Shown: piece by piece, positions 8,702-17,698 of the stretch
Position numbering within the stretch: the first letter of the stretch is position 1
Layout of the letters: each line of letters opens with the position of its first letter
NCBI GenBank assembly: GCA_963848355.1
Contig: CAWKDG010000012.1
Coordinates: 2,108,001-2,172,000, forward strand
From: CAWKDG01 sp963848355
GTDB taxonomy: Bacteria; Actinomycetota; Acidimicrobiia; Acidimicrobiales; UBA8190
Length of the DNA: 64,000 nt
Reading direction: 5' to 3'
Made by a program: the position numbers and the translations under genes
The notes under the pieces: model-generated
What the model was told of the DNA's origin: nothing
The model's input: the letters and a program-made list of their open reading frames with translations, nothing else
Database searches by the model: none

Positions 8702-8715
8702 TAGAACGTGTTCCA
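8702..8715. promoter_or_regulatory. KstR-like operator (cyp125 side)
   Basis: TAGAACGTGTTCCA fits TnnAACnnGTTnnA at all fixed positions. It ends 13 bp before the CYP125 ATG, so it should overlap the core promoter or 5' end of that transcript. Confidence 0.78.
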
Positions 8716-8849
8716 CTCTCATGATAGGCGGGGTCCGCCACCGCCACCCATCTTGACGGACCGGCACCGACCGGTGGCACCGGTCGGTGGCGCACCCGGG
8801 ACCGGTCTGCGATTGTCGGGGCCCCGGTGCCGACTGATAACGTCAAAAG

Positions 8850-8863
8850 TAGAACAAGTTATA
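8850..8863. promoter_or_regulatory. KstR-like operator (fadE29 side)
   Basis: TAGAACAAGTTATA is a perfect match to TnnAACnnGTTnnA. It lies 53 bp upstream of the fadE29-like ATG, in the 227-bp divergent region shared with cyp125. Confidence 0.8.
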
Positions 8864-8916
8864 GCGAGGCCGGGACCGGGCGGCACCGGCCCGGACCGGC
8901 GAACGGACGGCCGACC

Positions 8917-10095
8917 ATGTTCCTGGAGGAGACCCCCGAGCAGCAGGCCCTGCGGCAGGAGCTGCGCGCCTATTACGCCCAGCTGATGACGCCCGAGGTC
9001 CGGGCCGGGATCGGCGAGGCCGGTGAGGGCGGCGAACGGTGGCGCGACACCGTCCGCAAGATCGGCGCCGACGGCTGGCTCGGCGTGGGGTGGCCGAAGG
9101 AGTACGGCGGCCAGGGCCGGCCGGCCACCGACCAGTTCATCTTCTTCGTCGAGACGCGCCGGGCCGACGCCCCCTTCCCCTTCGTCACCGTCAACACCGT
9201 CGGGCCCACCATCATGCGCTACGGCTCCGACGAGCAGAAGGCGTTCTTCCTCCCCGGCATCCTGGCCGGCGACATCAACTTCGCCATCGGCTACACCGAG
9301 CCCGAGGCCGGTACCGACCTGGCCTCGCTGCGCACGCGGGCCGTCCGCGACGGCGACGAGTACGTGGTCAACGGGGCCAAGATCTTCACCTCCGGGGCCG
9401 ACATGGCCGACTACGTCTGGCTGGCCTGCCGGACCGACCCCGAGGCCCCGAAGCACAAGGGGATCTCCATCCTGTGCGTCCGCACCGACTCCCCCGGGTT
9501 CTCCTGGAGCCCCATCGTCACCGTGGCCGGGGCGAAGACGACCGCCACCTACTACGCCGATGTCCGCGTCCCCGTCTCGGCCCGGGTGGGGGAGGAGAAC
9601 GAGGGGTGGCGGATGATCACCACCCAGCTGAACCACGAGCGGGTCGGGCTGGCCGCCTACAGCGGGTTCGCCTCGGCGCTGTGCGACGAGGTCATCGCCT
9701 GGGCGGCCGAGACCCCGACCGACGACGGCACCACCGTCCTCGACCAGCCCTGGGTGCAGGCCGACCTGGCCCACTGCCGGGCCGAGCTCGACGCCATGTA
9801 CCTCCTCAACTGGCGGATGGCCACGGCGGTGGCGGCCGAGAAGCTGAACGCGGCCGACTCCTCGTCGGTGAAGATCTTCGGCGTCGAGCGCTCCATCGCC
9901 ATCTACCGCCGCCTCCTCGGGATCATGGGGGCGTCGGGATACCTGGCCCCCCAGTCGACCGGCGCCACCCTGGCCGGACGCATCGAGCGGACGGCCCGGC
10001 ACGCCCAGATCAACACCTTCGGCGGCGGGGTCAACGAGGTCCAGCGCGAGATCGTGGCCATGGCCGGGCTGGGGATGAAGCGGGGCGCCCGATGA
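8917..10095 (+). CDS. fadE29: Acyl-CoA dehydrogenase, FadE29/ChsE2-like
   Basis: A 392-residue acyl-CoA dehydrogenase. Its segments IGYTEPEAGTDLASLRTRAV, YVWLACRTDPEAPKHKGISI, WRMITTQLNHERV and INTFGGGVNEVQREIVAMAG are very close to what I recall of mycobacterial FadE29 (Rv3543c). FadE28-FadE29 form the alpha2beta2 ChsE1-ChsE2 enzyme that dehydrogenates the three-carbon steroid side-chain CoA thioester (3-oxo-pregnene-carboxyl-CoA). Here the partner FadE28-like gene is separated from it by the two chsH2 genes. Its stop overlaps the next ATG (ATGA), showing translational coupling. It is the first gene of the operon behind the operator at 8850. Confidence 0.92.
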   Translation: MFLEETPEQQALRQELRAYYAQLMTPEVRAGIGEAGEGGERWRDTVRKIGADGWLGVGWPKEYGGQGRPATDQFIFFVETRRADAPFPFVTVNTVGPTIMRYGSDEQKAFFLPGILAGDINFAIGYTEPEAGTDLASLRTRAVRDGDEYVVNGAKIFTSGADMADYVWLACRTDPEAPKHKGISILCVRTDSPGFSWSPIVTVAGAKTTATYYADVRVPVSARVGEENEGWRMITTQLNHERVGLAAYSGFASALCDEVIAWAAETPTDDGTTVLDQPWVQADLAHCRAELDAMYLLNWRMATAVAAEKLNAADSSSVKIFGVERSIAIYRRLLGIMGASGYLAPQSTGATLAGRIERTARHAQINTFGGGVNEVQREIVAMAGLGMKRGAR

Positions 10096-10686
10096 GCACG
10101 GCGCCGGCGCCCGACGCCGCCGACGACGAGAGCTACCTGGCCCGCCTGAAGGCCTTCGAAGGGCGGACGGCCGGCGGCGCCGACCGAGGGGCCCGACGCC
10201 GTCAACCAGGCCATGATCCGGCACTGGGTCGAGGCCATGGGCGACGAGAACCCCGTCTACACCGACGAGGAGGCCGCCCGGGCCGCCGGTTTTCCCGGGG
10301 TCATCGCCCCGCCGACCATGCTCCAGGCGTGGATCATGCGCGGCTACAAGGCCACGGCCGAGCTGGCCGCCGCCCGCGCCGCGGGGCGGTCGGAGCCGGG
10401 GAGCAGCCCGGCCGACGAGCTCATGGCCGTCCTCGACGAGGGGGGTTTCACCTCGGTGGTGGCCACCAACTGCGAGCAGGAGTACGACCGTCCCGTCGTC
10501 CTCGGCGACCGCCTCAGCGTCTCCTCCTCCATCGAGTCGGTCTCCCCCGAGAAGCACACCGCCCTCGGGATCGGCCACTTCGTCACCACCCTCCTGAGCT
10601 TCACCGATCAGACCGGTGCGCCGGTGGCGAACATGCGCTTCCGGATCCTCAAGTTCCGGCCGGGCACGGGCAAGGCCCCGTCGTGA
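10092..10686 (+). CDS. chsH2: ChsH2 N-terminal (MaoC-like hydratase) half, one frame break
   Basis: The start ATG at 10092 overlaps the fadE29 stop. The first about 27 residues (to LARLKAFEGRTAG) are in one frame. The remainder, from about 10175 to the stop at 10686, is in the +1 frame and reads NQAMIRHWVEAMGDENPVYT, VIAPPTMLQAW, ATNCEQEYDRPVVLGDRLSV and MRFRILKF. These are hot-dog-fold MaoC hydratase signatures matching the N-terminal domain of ChsH2 (Rv3542c). ChsH1-ChsH2 hydrates the steroid C17 side-chain enoyl-CoA. In mycobacteria the protein continues into a DUF35 domain; here a stop codon separates the two domains. The single break looks like one extra base in a CGGCGGCG-rich stretch. 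Confidence 0.87.
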
Positions 10687-10699
10687 ACAAGGCCCGGCC

Positions 10700-11116
10700 A
10701 TGACCACGGACGCCGCCCCCCGCCCGTTGCGGCCCCGACCGGCGCTCACCGAGGACAACGCCTTCTTCTTCGAGGCAACGGCACAGAACCGGCTCCTCAT
10801 CCAGCGCTGCGGATCCTGCGGCACCCTGCGGCACCCCCCGCGCCCGGCCTGCGCCGTCTGCCGCTCCTTCGAGTGGGACACAGTCACCTCCACCGGCCGC
10901 GGCCACGTCTACAGCTACGTCGTCGTCCACCACCCCCAGGTGCCGGCCTTCGACTACCCGCTACCCATCGCCGTGGTCGAGCTCGACGAGGGGACGCGGC
11001 TGGTGGCCGACCTCGTGGGCGTCGAGCCCGATGCGGTCCGCATCGGCATGCCGGTGGCCGTCGAGTTCGTGGCCGTCGACGACGAGTTGACCCTGCCCAT
11101 GTTCCGACCGACCTGA
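10700..11116 (+). CDS. chsH2: ChsH2 C-terminal (DUF35 OB-fold/zinc-ribbon) half as separate protein
   Basis: A 138-residue protein starting at the ATG at 10700, 13 bp after the MaoC-half stop. The N-terminal rubredoxin-like zinc ribbon is visible as RCGSCGTLRHPPRPACAVC (CxxC-x10-CxxC). It is followed by an OB-fold with GHVYSYVVVHHP and PIAVVELDEGTRLVADLVGV. This is the DUF35 architecture. In characterised actinobacteria the DUF35 domain of ChsH2 binds Ltp2 to form the retro-aldolase complex, so a free DUF35 subunit next to ltp2 is consistent with that role. Having the domains on two polypeptides is the notable difference from M. tuberculosis. Confidence 0.88.
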   Translation: MTTDAAPRPLRPRPALTEDNAFFFEATAQNRLLIQRCGSCGTLRHPPRPACAVCRSFEWDTVTSTGRGHVYSYVVVHHPQVPAFDYPLPIAVVELDEGTRLVADLVGVEPDAVRIGMPVAVEFVAVDDELTLPMFRPT

Positions 11117-11127
11117 CGAGGATCTCC

Positions 11128-12288
11128 GTGGACTTCACCTTCACCGAAGAGCAGGAGGCCGTGGCCGAGGCGGCGGCCAGTGTCTTCGACGGCATGGTCA
11201 CCCCGGCCCGGGTGGCCGAGATCGAGCGCACCGACGACCGGGTCGACGACGAGCTGTGGGCGGCGCTGGCCCGCTCCAACCTGCTCGGCCTGGCCGTCCC
11301 CGAGAGCGCCGGCGGGTCGGGGCTCGGTCTCACCGAGCTCTGCCTCGTCCTCGAGCAGCAGGGCCGGGCCGTCGCCCCCGTCCCGGTGTGGGCCACCACC
11401 GTCCTCGGGGCCCTGCCCCTGGCGCGGTGGGGGACACCGGCCCAGAAGCAGCAGTGGCTCCCCGGCGTCGTCGCCGGTGAGGTCCGCCTCACGGCGGCGC
11501 TGACCGAGGCGGCGGCCAGCGCCACCGGACGCCCGGCCGTCGGCGCCGTGGCCGACGGCACCGGCTGGCGTCTGCACGGCACGGCCCGGGCCGTCCCCCA
11601 GGCCCACGTGGCCGCCCGGGTCCTCGTCCCCGCCGCCACCGACGACGGCGTCCTCGTGGCCCTGGTCGACCCGACGGGGCCCGGCGCCACCCTGGAGCGG
11701 GTGACGACCACCGACCGCCAGGTCCATCCCCATCTCCATCTCGACGGTGCCGCCGTCGACGCCGCCGCTGTCATCGTCGGGCCGGGCGACGGCGCCGCGG
11801 CGGTGACGTGGATGCTCGAGCGGGCCCGGGTGGGGCTCTGCGCCCTGCAGCTGGGCGTGACCGAGGAAGCCATCCGCCGGGCCGCCGCCTACCTGAACGA
11901 ACGCCACCAGTTCGGTCGCCCGCTCTCGTCGTTCCAGGGGACGATGCTGCGGGCCGCCGACGCCTACATCGACTCCGAGGCCATCCGGGTCACCCTGTGG
12001 CTGGCGGCGTGGCAGATCGACACCGGGCGCCCGGCCGCCGACGCCGTGGCCACGGCCAAGTGGTGGGCCTCGGAGGCGGGCCAGCGCGTCGTCCACGCCA
12101 CCCAGCACCTCCACGGCGGCATGGGGGCCGACATCGAGTACCCGATCCACCGCTACTTCCTGTGGGGCAAGCAGATCGAGCTCATGCTCGGGGGTCCGAG
12201 CGCCCAGCTGGCCCGCATGGGGACGGCCCTGGCGGCGCGCTACCGCCGACCGGCTCCGGCGGCCCCGGGGACGGGCGGGGGGCGGTGA
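11128..12288 (+). CDS. fadE28: Acyl-CoA dehydrogenase, FadE28/ChsE1-like
   Basis: A 386-residue acyl-CoA dehydrogenase of the divergent second-subunit type. A GTG start at 11128 (VDFTFTEEQEAVAEAA) is preceded by GACGAGGA. Landmarks are LAVPESAGGSGLGLTEL, NERHQFGRPLSSFQGTMLRA, YIDSEAIRVTLWLAAW and HATQHLHGGMGADIEYPIHR. It should form a heterotetramer with the FadE29-like protein. Such FadE27/FadE28 subunits complete the FAD site rather than working alone (family knowledge). The stop overlaps the GTG start of chsH1 by 4 bp. Confidence 0.88.
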   Translation: MDFTFTEEQEAVAEAAASVFDGMVTPARVAEIERTDDRVDDELWAALARSNLLGLAVPESAGGSGLGLTELCLVLEQQGRAVAPVPVWATTVLGALPLARWGTPAQKQQWLPGVVAGEVRLTAALTEAAASATGRPAVGAVADGTGWRLHGTARAVPQAHVAARVLVPAATDDGVLVALVDPTGPGATLERVTTTDRQVHPHLHLDGAAVDAAAVIVGPGDGAAAVTWMLERARVGLCALQLGVTEEAIRRAAAYLNERHQFGRPLSSFQGTMLRAADAYIDSEAIRVTLWLAAWQIDTGRPAADAVATAKWWASEAGQRVVHATQHLHGGMGADIEYPIHRYFLWGKQIELMLGGPSAQLARMGTALAARYRRPAPAAPGTGGGR

Positions 12289-12776
12289 GCCCGGTGACAC
12301 CGACGACCCCGGCCACGCGCCACATCGGTGACGTGAAGGTCGGGGACCAGTTGCCCGAGCTGGCCATCCCCCTCACCCGCACCGTCATCGTGGCCACGGC
12401 CATCGCCACCCGCGACTACCAGGACGTCCACCACGATCCCGGCCTGGCCGTCGAGCGCGGGTCGCAGGACATCTTCATGAACATCCTCTCCACCAACGGC
12501 TTCGTCGGCCGCTACATCACCGACTGGACCGGCCCCGCGGCGGTCATCGAGAAGGTGGCCATCCGCCTGGGCGCGCCCAACTACCCGGGCGACACCATGG
12601 TCTTCACCGGTCGGGTCACCGCTGTCGACACCCCCGAGGGGCGCAGCGACGGCCGCGGCGTGGTCGAGATCGCCGTCCGGGGTGCGAACAGCCGGGGCGA
12701 CCACGTCACCGGGACCGTCACCGTGGCCCTGCCGCTCGTCTCCGACGCGAGCACCCTCACGGGACCGGCGTCGTGA
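12285..12776 (+). CDS. chsH1: ChsH1-like MaoC hydratase subunit
   Basis: A 163-residue hot-dog-fold protein. The segments ATAIATRDYQDVHHD, GSQDIFMNILSTNGFVGRYI and APNYPGDTMVFTGRVTAV match ChsH1 (Rv3541c). The Asp/His within RDYQDVHHD are the hydratase-2 type catalytic candidates. ChsH1 joins ChsH2 as a heteromeric enoyl-CoA hydratase for steroid side chains. The GTG at 12285 overlaps the previous stop; a GTG at 12294 is an alternative. The stop overlaps the GTG of ltp2 at 12773. Confidence 0.9.
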   Translation: MSPVTPTTPATRHIGDVKVGDQLPELAIPLTRTVIVATAIATRDYQDVHHDPGLAVERGSQDIFMNILSTNGFVGRYITDWTGPAAVIEKVAIRLGAPNYPGDTMVFTGRVTAVDTPEGRSDGRGVVEIAVRGANSRGDHVTGTVTVALPLVSDASTLTGPAS

Positions 12777-13966
12777 GCGCCAGGGCACGGCACCATTCCT
12801 TCGCCGGCACCACCGCCATCAGCGGCATCGGGGCCACCGAATTCTCCAAGGAGTCGGGCCGCAGCGAACTGCGCCTGGCCACCGAGGCGGTGGCCGCCGC
12901 CCTCGACGACGCCGGCCTCACCCCGGCCGACGTCGACGGCATGGTGACCTTCTCGGCCGACACCAACCCCGAGATCGAGGTGGCCCGGACCCTCGGCGTC
13001 GGCGACCTCACCTTCTTCTCCCGCATCCACTACGGCGGCGGGGCCGCCTGCGCCATCGTCCACCAGGCGGCCATGGCCGTCTCCTCGGGGGTGGCCGACG
13101 TCGTCGTCTGCTACCGGGCCTTCAACGAACGCTCGGGTCACCGCTTCGGCACCGGCGTCCAGGGCCGGCCCCCGGCGCCCAACGCCGAGAACGCCCACTT
13201 CGCCTGGTACGCGCCCGAGGGCCTTCTCACCCCGGCGTCGTGGGTGGCCATGTTCGCCCAGCGCTATCTCCACGTCACCGGGGCCACCACCGAGGACTTC
13301 GGCCGGGTGGCCGTGGCCGACCGGGCCCACGCCGCCACCAACCCGCGGGCCTGGTTCTACGAGAAGCCGATCACCCTGGAGGACCACCAGGCGTCGCGCT
13401 GGATCGTCGAGCCCCTGCGCCTGCTCGACTGCTGCCAGGAGTCCGACGGCGGCCAGGCTCTCGTCGTCACGTCGCTCGAGCGGGCCCGCGACCTCCGCCA
13501 ACCGCCGGCCGTCATCAACGCCGCCGCTCAGGGGGCGGGGGCCCAGCAGGACATGATGACCTCCTACTACCGCGACGACATGACCCGGCTCCCCGAGATG
13601 GGGGTGGTGGCCCGCCAGCTGTGGGAGACCTCGGGCCTCGGCCCCGACGACATCCAGGGGGCGATCCTCTACGACCACTTCACCCCCTTCGTCCTCTACC
13701 AACTGGAGGAGCTCGGCTTCTGCGCCTGGGGCGAGGCCAAGGAGTTCGTCCGCGACGGGAACCTCCTCATGGGCGGCCTCCTGCCCACCAACACCCACGG
13801 CGGCCAACTGGGCGAGGCCTACATCCACGGCACCAACGGCATCGCCGAAGGGGTCCGCCAGGTCCGGACCACCGCCGTCAACCAGATCTCCGGCCTCGAG
13901 CACATCGTGGTGACGGCGGGCACGGGCGTCCCCACGAGCGGGCTCATCCTCGGCGTCGACCGCTGA
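12773..13966 (+). CDS. ltp2: Ltp2-like steroid side-chain retro-aldolase (thiolase fold)
   Basis: A 397-residue thiolase-superfamily protein whose segments match my memory of mycobacterial Ltp2 (Rv3540c) almost throughout: GIGATEFSKESGRSELRLA, FFSRIHYGGGAACAIVHQAA, CYRAFNERSGHRFG, LYDHFTPFVLYQLEELGFC and LPTNTHGGQLGEAYIHG. The canonical thiolase nucleophile Cys is absent, as expected for the aldolase. Ltp2 cleaves the 17-hydroxy side-chain CoA thioester, releasing propionyl-CoA and the 17-keto steroid, and needs the DUF35 domain of ChsH2. The GTG start overlaps the chsH1 stop. Confidence 0.93.
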   Translation: MSARARHHSFAGTTAISGIGATEFSKESGRSELRLATEAVAAALDDAGLTPADVDGMVTFSADTNPEIEVARTLGVGDLTFFSRIHYGGGAACAIVHQAAMAVSSGVADVVVCYRAFNERSGHRFGTGVQGRPPAPNAENAHFAWYAPEGLLTPASWVAMFAQRYLHVTGATTEDFGRVAVADRAHAATNPRAWFYEKPITLEDHQASRWIVEPLRLLDCCQESDGGQALVVTSLERARDLRQPPAVINAAAQGAGAQQDMMTSYYRDDMTRLPEMGVVARQLWETSGLGPDDIQGAILYDHFTPFVLYQLEELGFCAWGEAKEFVRDGNLLMGGLLPTNTHGGQLGEAYIHGTNGIAEGVRQVRTTAVNQISGLEHIVVTAGTGVPTSGLILGVDR

Positions 13967-13972
13967 CCGGCC

Positions 13973-15093
13973 GTGCCGGCACCCGACCCCGCTGCCGCGC
14001 GTCACGGCTGCGCCCCTGACGGCTGCGCCCCTCACGGCGGCGGTCTTCCACGAGCTCCTCGACGAGCTGGCCAATCTCGAGTCACGGCTGCACCTGCCCG
14101 AGGTCCCCCTCGACGAGACGAGCGTCCTCGAGGGCTACAAGTGGATCTTCTCCATCCTGGCCGTCGGGCTCGACGCCCAGGTGTGGGCGGACAAGGACCG
14201 GCCCCGCTTCGTCGACATCGTCGGTCCCTACCGGAAGTGGGGGGGCGACAACGCCGACGCCTTCTACCAGTACGCCCCGCTCGACCCCACCCGCACCTAC
14301 CGCGTCCGGCGGCCGCATCGGCGACGCCGTCTACCTCTCCCTCACCGTCTACGGCGGCCCCGACGACGGTCGTTACTCCGAGCGCATCGTGGGGTCGGTC
14401 AACAACCGGGAACTCGACATCGCCGACGACGGCTCCTTCGAGATCGTCCTCAGTCCCCACCACCACGACGGGGCCTGGATCGAGCTCTCGTCCGACGCCG
14501 TCTGCGCCATCACCCGTGACTATCTCGTCGACCCCGTCGAGGGCCGACGGGTGCAGTGGCGCATCGACGCCGTCGACCCCCCAGCGACGCGGCGCGAGAC
14601 CGACGCCGATCTGGCCCGCCGTTTCCGTTGTGCCCTGACGTGGCTGCGCGACCAGGCCGCCATCGTCCCCATCCCGCTGGGCGAGCCCAACACCGTCGAC
14701 GAGCCCTACCCGGTCCCGAGCCAGACCTTCGGCTGGGCGGCGGGCGATGCCGCCTACGCCATGGGCAGCTACGAGCTGGCCGACGACGAGGTGCTCGTCC
14801 TCGAGGGCCGCTCGCCGGCGTGCGCCTTCTGGAACGTCTGCCTGTGGAACCAGTTCCTCCACACCTACGACTACGCCTACGAACGCGTCACCCTGAACGG
14901 CGGCCAGGTCGTCTACGAGCCCGACGGCTCCTGGCGTCTCGTCGTGGCTCCGCAGGACCCGGGCCACCCCAATTGGATCTCGACGGCCGGGCACCACCGG
15001 GGCCGCATCTGGTTCCGCTGGTTCCTGCCCGACGAGACGCCGCCGCGACCGGCGGCGCGGGTCACGACCCGTTCGGCGCTCGGCCGGTCGTGA
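13973..15093 (+). CDS. DUF1214-domain protein, frame-disrupted
   Basis: The likely GTG start is at 13973, but the frame changes within 14000-14040 and again near 14310, each equivalent to one extra base. The repaired length is about 372 residues. Conserved stretches are WADKDRPRFVDIVGPYRKWG, VYLSLTVYGGPDDGRYSERI, GWAAGDAAYAMGSYELADDE and FWNVCLWNQFLHTYDYAYER. The C-terminal half looks like the DUF1214 domain, a family of unknown function common in actinobacteria. It lies 6 bp after ltp2 and so is probably in the same operon; a role in steroid use is only guilt by association. The N-terminus is uncertain. Confidence 0.68.
14004..14040. repeat. 15-bp tandem duplication
   Basis: ACGGCTGCGCCCCTG at 14004-14018 is repeated at 14019-14033 with one mismatch, then ACGGCGG. 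It falls in the uncertain N-terminal coding part of the DUF1214 gene, where a frame break is also needed. Confidence 0.7.
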
Positions 15094-15121
15094 ACCACCC
15101 GGGCCGGTCGTGAGCCGTCCG
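15082..15121. repeat. 20-bp imperfect duplication spanning stop and start codons
   Basis: GGCCGGTCGTGAACCACCCG (15082-15101) is followed by GGCCGGTCGTGAGCCGTCCG (15102-15121), a 16/20 match. The first copy carries the TGA stop of the DUF1214 gene and the second carries the GTG start of the sulfotransferase. Confidence 0.75.
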
Positions 15122-16370
15122 GCCCCCGTCGTCCTCGACGACCTGGCCGCTCCCCGCTTCTCCCCCGAGATCACCGAGCTCCGCCGGGCCATGGCCGAGA
15201 TGGCGCCGTCGTGCCCGATCGACGCCGAGGCCATCTGTGCCGCGGCGCGCGCCGCAGACCGCCCTCGACGACACCGGCGACGACGGCTACGTCGGGCGCC
15301 TCGAGGTCCTCTGCGCGGCGCTGCGGACCGAAGCGGACCTGAGCCCCCCGGGCGTCGTCTCCTGGTACAGCCAGCTCGTCCAGCTCATCAAGAACCGTCT
15401 GCTCATCGAGGACCTCCTCGCCCGCCATCCCGAGATCCACGACATCGAGATCACCCGCCCCATCATCATCGCCGGTCTCCCCCGGACGGGGACGACGCAT
15501 CTCCACAACCTCTTGAGCGCCGACCCGGCGCTGCGGTCCCTGCCCTACTGGGAGAGCCTGGAGCCGGTCCTGGCTCCTTCCGAACGTCCCGCCACCGGCG
15601 CCGCCGACCCCCGGGTGGCGCGCACGGCCTTCGCCCTCGACGTGGCCAACCAGACGATGCCGTACTTCGCCCGCATGCACGAGATGACCGTCGACCACGT
15701 CCACGAGGAGATCGGGCTCCTGGCCATCGACGTCTCGACCATGCTCTTCGAGACCCTCTCGCTCGTCCCGACTTGGCGCGACCACTACCGCGCCAGCGAC
15801 CAGACCCCGTCGTACCGGTACCTGAAGACGGTGCTGCAGGTCCTCCAATGGTTGCGCGGCGGGACCCGCTGGGTGCTCAAGTCGCCGCAGCACCTCGAGC
15901 AGTTCGGTCCCCTGCGGGCCACCTTCCCCGACGCCACCTTCGTCGTCACCCACCGCGACCCGGCGGCGGTGACGGTCTCCATGGCCACGATGATCGCCTA
16001 CACGGCCCGCATGCACACCGCCCGTCCCGATCCCCCGGCCATCGGCCGCTACTGGTCGGCGCGGGCCGAGGATCTCTTCCGTGCCTGCGCCGCGGACCGT
16101 CACCTCCTTCCCGACGCGCAGACCATCGACGTCCGCTTCGACGAATTCATGGCCGACGATCTGGCCATGGTGGCGCGGATCTACGACCTCGCCGGCCAAC
16201 CCTTCACCGAGACGGCCCGTGGCGCCATGACCACGTTCCTGTCCACCCATCAACGGGGGCGTCACGGGACCGTCGTCTACCAACCCGAGGTCCTCGGCAT
16301 CGACCCGGCCGAACGTCGCCGGGCCCTGTCGTTCTACGCCGACCAATTCGCGGTGTCGGCGGCGCCCTGA
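15110..16370 (+). CDS. Sulfotransferase family protein, one frame break
   Basis: The GTG start at 15110 (SRPAPVVLDDLAAPRF) leads in one frame to about 15250, and the rest is +1 to 16370. One extra base in a GCGGCGCGCGCC run would explain the break. The repaired protein is about 419 residues. The PAPS 5'-phosphosulfate loop is IIAGLPRTGTTHLHN, and the 3'-phosphate region is visible around FVVTHRDPAAVTVSMATM. This is the Sulfotransfer_3 type found in large numbers in actinobacteria. Substrates could include sterols or lipids, but none can be assigned. It sits 17 bp behind the DUF1214 gene at the end of the ltp2 operon. Confidence 0.83.
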
Positions 16371-16443
16371 CCAGGGCCGTCACCGCGCCGAGGGGCGGAG
16401 GCGGGGACCGCGGAGGGCCCGCTCCATGTAGCGTGGAACGGTG

Positions 16444-17055
16444 ATGGAGGCCGAGACCGACGCAACGTCGACGACCGCGACCGCCACCGCGCCGGAGCCG
16501 GCGGAGCCGGCACGCCCGAAGCGGGGCCGGATCAGGCCCTTCATGGGCTGGATCATCACCATCGCCGCCGCCCTTCTCATCAGCACCGGTACCCGTGCCT
16601 ACGCCGTGCAGTCCTTCTTCATCCCCACGCCGTCGATGACCCCCACCCTGATGCCGGGCGACCGCATCCTGGTGGACAAGTTGAGCTCCACCATCCACCG
16701 GGGCGACATCGTCGTCTTCAAGAACCCGCCGGCCGACGTCGGCGGCCCCCCCACCCTCGTGAAGCGTGTCATCGGCCTCCCCGGGGAGCGGATCTCGTCG
16801 GTCGGCGCCACCGTCCTCATCAACGGCAAGCCCATCCCCGAACCGTGGCTGCCGAAGCTCGTCGGCGAGTGCATCGAGCCGAGCGAGCACATCACGCCCA
16901 CCACGATCGCCCCCGGCCACTACTTCGTCATGGGCGACTGCCGCGGCGACTCCGACGACAGCCGCTACTGGGGGACCGTCCCCGCCGGCAACATCATCGG
17001 CAAGGTCGACGTCATCATCTGGCGCAACGGCCATCCCTGGATCCACTGGTTCTAG
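16444..17055 (+). CDS. lepB: Signal peptidase I
   Basis: A 203-residue membrane protease that removes signal peptides from exported proteins. It has a Pro/Thr-rich cytoplasmic N-terminus, one transmembrane helix at about residues 34-50, the catalytic serine at position 64 in PTPSMTPTL, and the general-base lysine at 107 in LVKRVIGLPG. The GHYFVMGDCRGDSDDSRYWG box is typical. The length is normal for the family. It is a stand-alone gene and its stop codon is duplicated within a 14-bp repeat. Confidence 0.96.
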   Translation: MEAETDATSTTATATAPEPAEPARPKRGRIRPFMGWIITIAAALLISTGTRAYAVQSFFIPTPSMTPTLMPGDRILVDKLSSTIHRGDIVVFKNPPADVGGPPTLVKRVIGLPGERISSVGATVLINGKPIPEPWLPKLVGECIEPSEHITPTTIAPGHYFVMGDCRGDSDDSRYWGTVPAGNIIGKVDVIIWRNGHPWIHWF

Positions 17056-17079
17056 ACCACGGGCGCTAGACCACGGGCG
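17052..17079. repeat. 14-bp perfect duplication over the lepB stop
   Basis: CTAGACCACGGGCG occurs at 17052-17065 and again at 17066-17079. The first copy contains the TAG stop of lepB. Confidence 0.9.
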
Positions 17080-17116
17080 CGGTCAGCGGACATCGCCGCG
17101 GCGTTAGCGTGGCCCC

Positions 17117-17698
17117 GTGGTCATCGTGCGGCAGGCCCACCCCGGAGACCGGACGTCGGTGACGGCGTCGGCCGCCGCCGCCTTCGCCGACGACCCCGCC
17201 TGGTCCTTCCTCCACGGTGACGACTACGACCGCCTCGCCCCCCACTTCGCCGGCGCCCTCTTCGACCTGAGGGTCGGGGCCGGCGACGTCTGGGTGACCG
17301 GTGACCTGGCGGCGACAGCCATGTGGGAGCCTCCCGGCGGGCACCGGGTGTCGTCGGACCATGCCGACCAGGTGTGGGACGCGTACCGCGCCGTGGCCGG
17401 CAAAGCGGCGTGGGCGCGCCTGACGGAGTACGAGCGGGCCATCGACGCCGTCCGGCCCGACACGCCCTATTGGTACCTGGGCGTGCTCGCCACCCGGCCC
17501 GACCGCCAGGGCCAGGGCCTGGCCTCGGCCTTGCTGGCCCCCATCCTCGAGCGGGCCGACGGCGACGGGATCGACTGTTGCCTGGAGACGTCGACGGTCC
17601 GCAACCGCGCCTTCTACGAGCGCCGCGGCTTCACCGAGGCCACCGATCTCGACATCGCGTCGGGGCCGCCTACCTGGTGGTTGCGAAGACGAGCGTGA
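17117..17698 (+). CDS. GNAT family N-acetyltransferase
   Basis: A 193-residue acetyltransferase starting at the GTG at 17117. The acetyl-CoA binding motif is LGVLATRPDRQGQGLASALL, followed by CLETSTVRNRAFYERRGFTE, the classical C-terminal GNAT segment. This resembles the stand-alone GNATs often annotated near antibiotic resistance or small-molecule modification; the acceptor is unknown. Its 3' end overlaps the convergent hypothetical gene by 29 bp. Confidence 0.87.
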   Translation: MVIVRQAHPGDRTSVTASAAAAFADDPAWSFLHGDDYDRLAPHFAGALFDLRVGAGDVWVTGDLAATAMWEPPGGHRVSSDHADQVWDAYRAVAGKAAWARLTEYERAIDAVRPDTPYWYLGVLATRPDRQGQGLASALLAPILERADGDGIDCCLETSTVRNRAFYERRGFTEATDLDIASGPPTWWLRRRA

